Shown: piece after piece, positions 57,914-64,000 of the stretch
Layout of the letters: every line of letters begins with the position of its first letter
How positions within the stretch are numbered: position 1 is the stretch's first letter
Source of the DNA: Actinomycetes bacterium
Lineage (GTDB): Bacteria; Actinomycetota; Actinomycetes; Actinomycetales; Microbacteriaceae
Assembly: GCA_023386365.1 (NCBI GenBank)
Contig: JAEWJX010000076.1
Span: forward strand, 1 to 64,000
Direction of reading: 5' to 3'
DNA: 64,000 nucleotides
Made by a program: the position numbers and the translations under genes
Notes under the pieces: model-generated
What the model saw: the letters and a program-made list of their open reading frames with translations, nothing else
The model's database searches: none
Told to the model about the DNA's origin: nothing

Positions 57914-58162
57914 GTGTCACCCGACCCCACTGAGATCGAACGCCTACGCGATCAGCTCGCGACCCTGCAGCGGTTGCACCACGCCGCCGCCGTCCGTGCG
58001 GGCGACCCGCCGCGCCTCGGCCCGGCGGCGTGGCAGGGCGACGCCTACGTCGCCTACACGGCGGACGCCGACGCGCTCGCCGTCGAACTCACCTCGCTCG
58101 CCACCGACATCGCCCGCGTCGAACGCCACGCCCGCGCCGCCCTGGCCCATGCCCTCGCCTGA
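57914..58162 (+). CDS. Small helical protein, WXG100/Esx-like size
   Basis: An 82-residue, all-helical protein (IERLRDQLATLQRLHHAAA; AYTADADALAVELTSLATDIARVERHARAAL) with an AAWQGDAYVAY turn between two helices. The two-helix hairpin and the WQG turn resemble WXG100-like secretion proteins, but the WxG itself is AWQG and the match is weak. GAGGAGG precedes the GTG. Its end overlaps the next gene by 14 bases, so the two are a functional pair. Confidence 0.65.
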   Translation: MSPDPTEIERLRDQLATLQRLHHAAAVRAGDPPRLGPAAWQGDAYVAYTADADALAVELTSLATDIARVERHARAALAHALA

Positions 58163-59540
58163 GCCGTCACCGCTCCTCGTGCGCGCGCCGGGTGCCTACT
58201 CGGTGATGACCGACGAGCTGCTCGCCCACCTGCCCGTGCTCGCACGGCTGGCCGACGAGCTCGAAGCCGACGGCCATCGCTTGGCGGTGCTGTCGCTCGA
58301 GTCCCCGACGTGGGCGCTCCGCGAGAAGCTCGACGGGTGTGAGCGGCGCGCATCCGAGCTCGCCGACCGCGTCCGCCGCCTGCGGGCGGCCATCGGCTCC
58401 GCCGAGGTCGCCTACTCCGCTGTGGAGCGCACCGTGACATCGATGCAGGACGCCGCCTCCGACTGGATGGCGGGGATGCTCCTGCGCCCGGCCGTACCGT
58501 CGCTGCTGCCGTGGTTCCTCGTCGGCGCTGCGGCGATCTGGCAGCTGCCGGAGGGTACGGATGCGCAGAAGCGCGAGGCCTTGGGCCGCTGGCTCCTCGA
58601 GCATCCCGAGGTGATCACGAACCCCGAGTTCGTCACCCTGGTTCGCCGGTTGGTCACGGGCGCCGACGACCTCGTCCTCGGCAACCCACTGCTGATGGCG
58701 ATCCTGGGGGACCACGGGTTCGGGCTGTTGGGCGTCGGCACGAGCGCCGCGGCGATCAGCGGGCTGGCGGCGCTGGCCGGAACCGGTGTGCTCACGGAGA
58801 CGCCGGTGCGGGCCGACCGGCTCGGGGTGTCCTCAGGCGGTGTGCCTCCGGCGGGGGCCGCCGACCGTCTGCGACGCGTGCCCGGCGAGAAGCAGGTGCG
58901 GATCGAGCGGTACTCCGCCCCCGGTCAGCCGGACCGCTTCGTCGTGTACGTCGCGCCCACCCAGACTTTCTCCCCGATCGCCGTCTCCGAGCCGTGGGAT
59001 TTCACGAGCAACGTCGTCGGCGTCGCGGGACTGCCGTCGGGGTCGATCCGGGCGACGGAGCAGGCGATGGCCGATGCCGGCATCCGCAGCGACTCGCCCG
59101 TGGTGCTGGTCGGCTACTCGCAGGGGGGACTCGTGGCCGACGTGCTCGCCGGATCGGGCCACTGGAACGTGAGCGGGCTCGAGACCTACGGCGACCCCGG
59201 GGGCGGGATCGCGGTGCCCCCCGGCACCCGCGGTTTCGCCGCCCGCCACACCGACGACTTCATCCCCGCGACCGGCGGCCCGCAGCAAACGGACGAGCGC
59301 ATGATCCTCGCGACGCGCGCCTACCCCGACTCCGAGACCATGCCGAAAGGGCGCGAGGTGCCTGCACACCAGAAAGACGCGTACGAGGCCACGGCGCGCG
59401 CGATTGACGCGGCGCGCTCCGACGCCGTCCGCGACGAGCTGCGCGCGCTCAACGACTTCACCGGCGACTACACCGGTCGCGACGGCTTCCGGATGACGAC
59501 GTTCGAGTACCGCGCCGAACGGGTCAGCGGTTCTTCGTGA
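58149..59540 (+). CDS. Alpha/beta hydrolase-like protein with helical N-terminus
   Basis: 463 residues. The first ~115 are helical, coiled-coil-like (VLARLADELEADGHRLAVLS, ERRASELADRVRRLRAAIGSAEVAY), followed by a hydrophobic middle (SLLPWFLVGAAAIW) and a C-terminal alpha/beta hydrolase fold with nucleophile Ser in VGYSQGG. It starts inside the end of the small helical gene. The pattern of an Esx-like partner followed by a larger enzyme with a helical leader is reminiscent of type VII secretion substrates; no ESX genes are in the window, so this is speculative. Confidence 0.7.
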   Translation: MPSPEPSPLLVRAPGAYSVMTDELLAHLPVLARLADELEADGHRLAVLSLESPTWALREKLDGCERRASELADRVRRLRAAIGSAEVAYSAVERTVTSMQDAASDWMAGMLLRPAVPSLLPWFLVGAAAIWQLPEGTDAQKREALGRWLLEHPEVITNPEFVTLVRRLVTGADDLVLGNPLLMAILGDHGFGLLGVGTSAAAISGLAALAGTGVLTETPVRADRLGVSSGGVPPAGAADRLRRVPGEKQVRIERYSAPGQPDRFVVYVAPTQTFSPIAVSEPWDFTSNVVGVAGLPSGSIRATEQAMADAGIRSDSPVVLVGYSQGGLVADVLAGSGHWNVSGLETYGDPGGGIAVPPGTRGFAARHTDDFIPATGGPQQTDERMILATRAYPDSETMPKGREVPAHQKDAYEATARAIDAARSDAVRDELRALNDFTGDYTGRDGFRMTTFEYRAERVSGSS

Positions 59541-59934
59541 GCGGCCGGAAGATGATCCCGATGAGCCAGGCGATGATGCCGAGCACCAAGGCACCGAGGA
59601 CGCCCCACCAGAAGTCCTCCACCGACAGGCCGAAGCCCAGCAGGGTCGAGATCCACGCCACCAGCAGGAAGAGGAGTCCGTTCACGATGAGCGAGATGAG
59701 GCCCAGGGTGAGGATGTACAGGGGGAATGCGACGATCTTGATCGCCGTGCCGATGATCCCGTTCACCAGGCCGAAGAGCAGGCCCAGCAACAGGTACGTC
59801 CAGAAGAGCGGCCACGACCAGTCGGTCGCGTCGGCGTCGGCATCCCACGAGCTGACCTGCACATGCGGGTTCAGGATGAGTGCCGTGAGCCACAGGGCGA
59901 GGGCATTGATGAGCACGCGGAGGATGAAACGCAT
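59524..59934 (-). CDS. Phage-holin-family 4 (DUF family) membrane protein
   Basis: 136 residues with four membrane helices ([81 protein letters not shown]). The [20 protein letters not shown] segment is typical of the Phage_holin_4_2 group, small conserved proteins that are not necessarily phage holins. The start is the ATG at 59934; it converges on the hydrolase gene with a 17-base overlap. Confidence 0.85.
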   Translation of the reverse strand: MRFILRVLINALALWLTALILNPHVQVSSWDADADATDWSWPLFWTYLLLGLLFGLVNGIIGTAIKIVAFPLYILTLGLISLIVNGLLFLLVAWISTLLGFGLSVEDFWWGVLGALVLGIIAWLIGIIFRPLTKNR

Positions 59935-59980
59935 GCCGCCATCATCCCAGCGGCCCGCGATCGCCACCAGTGACGCGCCC

Positions 59981-59986
59981 TAGGCT
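59981..59986 (+). promoter_or_regulatory. -10 box of the HisC-type aminotransferase (leaderless start)
   Basis: TAGGCT is 7 bases from the ATG at 59994; this supports 59994 over the open frame's earlier ATG at 59970. Confidence 0.5.
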
Positions 59987-59993
59987 GAACGCC

Positions 59994-61049
59994 ATGGCTG
60001 TGATCCTGCGTCCCGAGATCGCCTCCCTCGCGCCGTACCGGCAGGGCCGACCCGCGGCGGCCGACGCGTTCAAGCTGTCGTCGAACGAGAGCCCCTTCCC
60101 GGCGCTGCCCGCCGTGCTCGATGCCATCGCCGCATCCAGCATCCCGCGGTACCCCGACGGCACCGCCATCGCACTGCGCACCCGTCTCGCCGAGAAGTTC
60201 GGGGTGGGCGTCGACGAGGTGCACGTCGGTGCCGGCTCGGTCGCGATCCTCCACCAACTCGTGCAGGCCGCCGCCGGACCCGGCGACGAGGTGCTGTACT
60301 CGTGGCGCTCCTTCGAGGCTTACCCCGGAATCGTCACCGTGTCGGGTGCCACGAGCGTTCACGTTCCGAACCGGCCCGACGGCGGTCACGACCTCGACGC
60401 GATGGCGGCGGCCGTCACCGACCGCACCCGGGTGATCCTCGTCTGCACGCCCAACAACCCCACCAGCGTCACCGTCACGGCGGCCGACTTCGAGCGCTTC
60501 ATGGATCGGGTGCCCGACACCGTGCTCGTGCTGCTCGATGAGGCCTACCGCGAGTTCGTCACCGACCCGGACGCCGTCACCGGCCTGCCGCTGCTGGAGC
60601 GGTACCCGAACCTCGTGGTGCTGCGCACTTTCTCGAAGGCCTACGGCCTCGCCGGTCTTCGCGTGGGCTACGCCATCGGACCGGCGTACATCCTGGATGC
60701 GGCGCGCTCCACGGCGATCGCCCTGTCGGTCATCGAGCCGGCACAGCGGGCCGCCATCGCCGCCCTCGACCACGAAGACGACTACCGCTCCCAGGTGGCC
60801 GAGCTCGTGGAACGGCGCGACCGCATCCGCGACGCCCTCCGCGCCCAGGGCTGGCAGCTTCCCGAACCGCAGGGCAACTTCGTCTGGCTGCCCACCGGGG
60901 AGCACACCGCCGAGGCGGCGGAGGTCCTGGAGGCCCACGGCATCGTCGCGCGCGTCTTCGTGCCCGAAGGCATCCGGGTGAGCGTCGGCGAAGAGGAGTC
61001 TGTGGAAAAACTCCTCCAAGCCGCCGAAAAGGTTGTGTCGACCCTCTGA
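59994..61049 (+). CDS. Histidinol-phosphate/aromatic aminotransferase (HisC/Pat type)
   Basis: PLP enzyme of 351 residues. PLP Lys215 lies in [29 protein letters not shown] and [11 protein letters not shown] are family motifs. HisC and the aromatic aminotransferase Pat share this fold; without the his operon I cannot separate them, and the lack of neighbours favours a second copy (Pat). It precedes the 2-oxoacid dehydrogenase operon in the same direction. Confidence 0.9.
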   Translation: MAVILRPEIASLAPYRQGRPAAADAFKLSSNESPFPALPAVLDAIAASSIPRYPDGTAIALRTRLAEKFGVGVDEVHVGAGSVAILHQLVQAAAGPGDEVLYSWRSFEAYPGIVTVSGATSVHVPNRPDGGHDLDAMAAAVTDRTRVILVCTPNNPTSVTVTAADFERFMDRVPDTVLVLLDEAYREFVTDPDAVTGLPLLERYPNLVVLRTFSKAYGLAGLRVGYAIGPAYILDAARSTAIALSVIEPAQRAAIAALDHEDDYRSQVAELVERRDRIRDALRAQGWQLPEPQGNFVWLPTGEHTAEAAEVLEAHGIVARVFVPEGIRVSVGEEESVEKLLQAAEKVVSTL

Positions 61050-61072
61050 CTTCGGCGGAATACGCCCGCGGC

Positions 61073-61078
61073 TAGGGT
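61073..61078 (+). promoter_or_regulatory. -10 box of the E1alpha-E1beta-E2 operon (leaderless start)
   Basis: TAGGGT ends 7 bases before the ATG at 61086, which is preferred to the in-frame GTG at 61077. Confidence 0.5.
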
Positions 61079-61085
61079 GGAGCCT

Positions 61086-62204
61086 ATGTCTTACACCGAG
61101 GCGACGATCCAGTTGCTCTCGCCCCAGGGCTCCCTCCTCGAGAACGACACGACGGCTCCGTATCTGCCGTACCTCGCCGCGCTCGACGACGAGCGGCTGC
61201 GCGAGTTCCACCGCCAGATGGTGGTCACCCGCCGTTTCGACATCGAGGCCGGCAACCTGCAGCGACAGGGACAGATGGCGCTCTGGATCCCCAGCCTCGG
61301 CCAGGAGGCCGCGCAGGTCGGTTCCGCATTCGCTGCCCGCCCGCAGGACCACATCTTCCCCGCGTACCGCGAGCACGCCGTCGGACGCATCCGCGGCCTC
61401 GACCTGATGAAGATCATCGAGATGCTCCGCGGTCTCAGCCACGGCGGGTGGGTTCCCGAGGAGACCGGCAACTTTCACCTCTACACGCTGGTGATCGGCT
61501 CGCAGGCGCTGCACGCCACCGGCTACGCGATGGGCATCACCCTCGACGGCGCGAGCGGCACCGGAGACCCTGACAGCGACACGGCCGTGCTCGTCTACTT
61601 CGGCGACGGAGCCACCAGCCAGGGCGACGTCAGCGAGTCGTTCGTCTTCGCCGCCAGCTACCGCACCCCCCAGGTGTTCTTCCTGCAGAACAACCACTGG
61701 GCGATCTCCGTCCCGGTGGAGCGCCAGTCGCGCACCCCGCTCTACCTGCGACCCGCCGGGTTCGGCATCCCGTCGGTGCAGATCGACGGCAACGACGTGC
61801 TCGCCAGCTACGCGGTCACCACGGCAGGGCTCGACGCCGCCCGATCCGGCGAGGGACCGCGCTTCATCGAGGCGCTCACCTACCGCATGGGTGCGCACAC
61901 CACCAGCGACGACCCCACCAAGTACCGTGGCGACTCCGAGATGGAGTTCTGGGCCGAACGCGACCCGATCTCGCGGTTCGAGACGTACCTGCGCTCGCTC
62001 GGCGAGGGCGACGACTTCTTCGCCGAGGTCGCCACCGAGGCCGAAGATCTCGCCGCCGACGTGCGCCGGCGCACCCTCGAGATCGTCGACCCGCCCGCCA
62101 CGAACGTGTTCCGCAGCGTCTACACGGATGCGCATCCGCTGGTCGAGGAGCAGGCGGCCTGGTTCGCCGCCTACGAGGCCGGGTTCGAAGGGGGTGCCGC
62201 GTGA
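61086..62204 (+). CDS. 2-oxoacid dehydrogenase E1 component, alpha subunit (pyruvate or branched-chain type)
   Basis: Thiamin-diphosphate subunit of 372 residues. The TPP motif is GDGATSQGDVSESFVFAA then QNNHWAIS; LGQEAAQVGSAFAARPQD and the phosphorylation-loop-like YRMGAHTTSDDP are family segments. Whether it uses pyruvate or branched-chain 2-oxoacids cannot be told; actinobacteria normally use a homodimeric AceE for pyruvate, which favours branched-chain acids. Its stop overlaps the E1beta GTG. Confidence 0.93.
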   Translation: MSYTEATIQLLSPQGSLLENDTTAPYLPYLAALDDERLREFHRQMVVTRRFDIEAGNLQRQGQMALWIPSLGQEAAQVGSAFAARPQDHIFPAYREHAVGRIRGLDLMKIIEMLRGLSHGGWVPEETGNFHLYTLVIGSQALHATGYAMGITLDGASGTGDPDSDTAVLVYFGDGATSQGDVSESFVFAASYRTPQVFFLQNNHWAISVPVERQSRTPLYLRPAGFGIPSVQIDGNDVLASYAVTTAGLDAARSGEGPRFIEALTYRMGAHTTSDDPTKYRGDSEMEFWAERDPISRFETYLRSLGEGDDFFAEVATEAEDLAADVRRRTLEIVDPPATNVFRSVYTDAHPLVEEQAAWFAAYEAGFEGGAA

Positions 62205-63181
62205 CCGAACGCACCATGCCGCTCGCGAAGGCCATCAACGAGGGCCTCCGCGCCGCCATGCGCGCCGACGACAAGGTGCTGCTGATGGGCGAGGACATCG
62301 GCACGCTCGGCGGCGTGTTCCGCGTCACCGAGGGCCTGCAGACGGAGTTCGGCGAGAACCGGGTGCTCGACACCCCGCTTGCCGAGTCGGGAATCATCGG
62401 CACCGCGATCGGGCTCGCGCTCCGCGGCTACCGACCCGTGTGCGAGATCCAGTTCGACGGCTTCATCTTCCCCGGGTTCGACCAGATCACCTCGCAGCTG
62501 GCGAAGCTCACCTATCGCAACGAGGGTCACCAGTCGTTCCCGATCGTGATCCGCGTTCCGTACGGCGGGCACATCGGCGCCGTCGAGCACCACCAGGAGA
62601 GCCCCGAGGCGTACTTCGCGCACACCCCCGGGCTGCGCGTCGTCAGCCCGGCAACCCCCAACGACGGTTACTGGATGATCCAGCAGGCCATCCAGTCCAA
62701 CGACCCGGTGCTGTTCTTCGAGCCGAAGAGCCGCTACTGGCAGAAGGGCGAAGTCGCCGACGACGGCGTGCCGACACCGCTGCACCAGAGCCGCGTCGTG
62801 CGCACCGGAACGCAGCTCACCCTCGTCGGCCACGGCGCGATGGTGTCGACGCTCCTGCAGGTGGCCGAGATCGCAGCCGGCGAGGGCACGTCGATCGAGG
62901 TCATCGACCTGCGTTCCGTCTCGCCCATCGACTACGCGCCGATCCTCGCCTCCGTGCAGAAGACCGGCCGCCTCGTCGTCGCCCAGGAGGCGCCCGGCAA
63001 CGTGTCGGTCGGCTCCGAGGTCGCCGCGACCATCGCCGAGCGGGCCTTCTACTCGCTCGAAGCCCCCGTGCTGCGCGTCAGCGGCTACGACACGCCCTTC
63101 CCGCCCGCGAAGCTCGAAGGCGTGTACCTGCCCGACGTCGACCGCATCCTCGACGCCGTCGACCGTTCGCTCACCCACTGA
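62201..63181 (+). CDS. 2-oxoacid dehydrogenase E1 component, beta subunit
   Basis: 326 residues of the transketolase-like beta subunit: MGEDIGTLGGVFRVTEGL, EIQFDGFIFPGFDQI, VRVPYGGHIGAVEHHQESPEAYF (written in parts) and the C-terminal VDLRSVSPIDY. The start is a GTG overlapping the E1alpha stop. It forms the alpha2beta2 E1 with the previous product. Confidence 0.95.
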   Translation: MTERTMPLAKAINEGLRAAMRADDKVLLMGEDIGTLGGVFRVTEGLQTEFGENRVLDTPLAESGIIGTAIGLALRGYRPVCEIQFDGFIFPGFDQITSQLAKLTYRNEGHQSFPIVIRVPYGGHIGAVEHHQESPEAYFAHTPGLRVVSPATPNDGYWMIQQAIQSNDPVLFFEPKSRYWQKGEVADDGVPTPLHQSRVVRTGTQLTLVGHGAMVSTLLQVAEIAAGEGTSIEVIDLRSVSPIDYAPILASVQKTGRLVVAQEAPGNVSVGSEVAATIAERAFYSLEAPVLRVSGYDTPFPPAKLEGVYLPDVDRILDAVDRSLTH

Positions 63182-63206
63182 ACCCCCCGATCCGTAAGGA
63201 GTCCAT

Positions 63207-64000
63207 GTGACCCACGCAGAGTTCCCGCTGCCGGATGTCGGCGAAGGCCTCACCGAGGCCGAGATCGTGGCGTGGAAGGTGAAGCCGGGCGACACGGTCA
63301 CCGTCAACCAGGTGCTCGTCGAGATCGAGACCGCGAAGTCGCTCGTCGAACTGCCGAGCCCGTTCGCCGGAACCGTCACCGAACTGCTCGCCGAAGAGGG
63401 CGCCACCGTCGAGGTGGGTGCGCCCATCATCCGCGTCAGCTCCTCCGGCGGCACGATCGAGCTGCAGGCCCCCGCCAACGACTCCGAGAGCCTCGGTGCG
63501 GTGTCCGACCCCACCCACATGGCCGCTCGCGCCGAAAGCGATGACGCCGGATCGGGCGCCGTGCTCGTCGGCTACGGCTCGAAGGGCGGCCACGTCGCCC
63601 AGCGCCGCAAGCGGGTCGTGGCGGCGCCCGCCGCATCCGGGGCAGAGGTCGCCCCGGCGCGCACCGCACCGCGCACCGGGGGTGCGCCCGTGCTCGCCAA
63701 GCCGCCCATCCGCAAGCTCGCGAAGGACCTCGGCGTCGACCTGCAGCAGGTGAGCGCCACCGGCCCCGGCGGCGAGGTGCTGCGGGAGGACGTCATCCGT
63801 CAGGCCGAGCAGGCGAGCGTGTTCCGCAACATCGAGACGCCTGCGTGGCCCGCCGAGCGCGAGGAGCGGATCCCGGTGAAGGGCGTGCGCAAGGCGACCG
63901 CCACCGCGATGGTCACCTCGGCGTTCACCGCCCCGCACGTCTCCGTGTTCACCGACGTGAACGCCACCCGGACCATGGAGTTCGTGAAGCGGCTGAAGTC
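63207..64000 (+). CDS. Dihydrolipoamide acyltransferase E2 component, 3' end outside window
   Basis: 264 codons of an E2 core protein. It has a single lipoyl domain with the lipoylated Lys44 in [14 protein letters not shown], a Pro/Ala linker, a peripheral-subunit-binding domain ([34 protein letters not shown]) and the start of the catalytic domain ([14 protein letters not shown]). TAAGGAG precedes the GTG. The rest, with the HxxxD active site, lies beyond the window. Confidence 0.93.
   Translation, partial: MTHAEFPLPDVGEGLTEAEIVAWKVKPGDTVTVNQVLVEIETAKSLVELPSPFAGTVTELLAEEGATVEVGAPIIRVSSSGGTIELQAPANDSESLGAVSDPTHMAARAESDDAGSGAVLVGYGSKGGHVAQRRKRVVAAPAASGAEVAPARTAPRTGGAPVLAKPPIRKLAKDLGVDLQQVSATGPGGEVLREDVIRQAEQASVFRNIETPAWPAEREERIPVKGVRKATATAMVTSAFTAPHVSVFTDVNATRTMEFVKRLK

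Noticed and set aside
55879..57930. PurB and the phosphatase as one 683-residue fusion
   Set aside because: The frame is open upstream of purB, but in that part the phosphatase reads in another frame with clear CTGNICRS motif; purB has its own ATG overlapping the phosphatase stop.
59524..59934. Phage remnant
   Set aside because: Proteins of this holin-like family are widespread chromosomal proteins and no other phage gene is near.

Overview
The window is high-GC actinobacterial chromosome around the replication origin. Several things point to Microbacteriaceae (Microbacterium or a near relative; this is inference from gene content and style, not from a search): frequent GTG starts, 4-base start/stop overlaps, TANNNT boxes placed 6-8 bases before start codons, and a gene order that matches the dnaA neighbourhood of mycobacteria and other actinomycetes. 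No rRNA gene, insertion sequence, prophage or CRISPR array was seen.

Layout. (1) 1-11.4 kb, origin-distal flank: the end of a PknA-like kinase, pknB, a pabA/trpG-type amidotransferase, a 51-residue membrane protein, class E sortase, crgA, a rhomboid-fold protein that has lost its catalytic residues, a cyclophilin, an M20 hydrolase, a polytopic membrane protein, tRNA-Ala(TGC), a quinone-oxidoreductase-like protein, tRNA-Ile(GAT) and a DUF3566 protein. (2) 11.4-21.7 kb, replication core on the minus strand: gyrA, gyrB, a DUF721/DciA-like gene, recF, gnd, dnaN, oriC and dnaA. (3) 22-27.6 kb, plus strand: rpmH, rnpA, yidD, yidC, jag/R3H, rsmG, parA and parB, with three perfect parS sites. A small GIY-YIG gene sits among palindromic repeats between rsmG and parA. 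(4) 27.6-34.8 kb, minus strand: ddl, a class I aminotransferase, trxA, trxB, murJ and a DUF6049 secreted protein, divergent from pcnA. (5) 36.3-39.9 kb: rpsF-ssb-rpsR-rplI, a strong terminator, then dnaB behind a 430-base region rich in DnaA-box-like sequence.

(6) 39.9-64 kb is accessory and metabolic. It holds a Phd/RelE-like toxin-antitoxin pair, a lower-GC hypothetical gene, and a three-gene redox/ion cluster (UBP-type zinc finger; NhaA fused to a DsbA-like domain; a cyclic-nucleotide-binding domain fused to a TrxB-like flavoprotein without CxxC). After these come a LacI-regulated GH42 beta-galactosidase and ABC importer operon lacking its own ATPase, a TIGR01777 epimerase, small membrane proteins, an ECF sigma factor preceded by its likely membrane partner, purB, a low-molecular-weight phosphatase, a small helical protein paired with an alpha/beta hydrolase, a holin-like membrane protein, a HisC-type aminotransferase and a 2-oxoacid dehydrogenase E1alpha-E1beta-E2 operon that runs off the end.

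The most unusual items are the catalytically dead rhomboid, the DnaA-box clusters far from oriC, the bidirectional palindromic promoter at pcnA, the repeat-embedded GIY-YIG gene, the NhaA-DsbA/cNMP-TrxB cluster, and the small-helical-protein/hydrolase pair.
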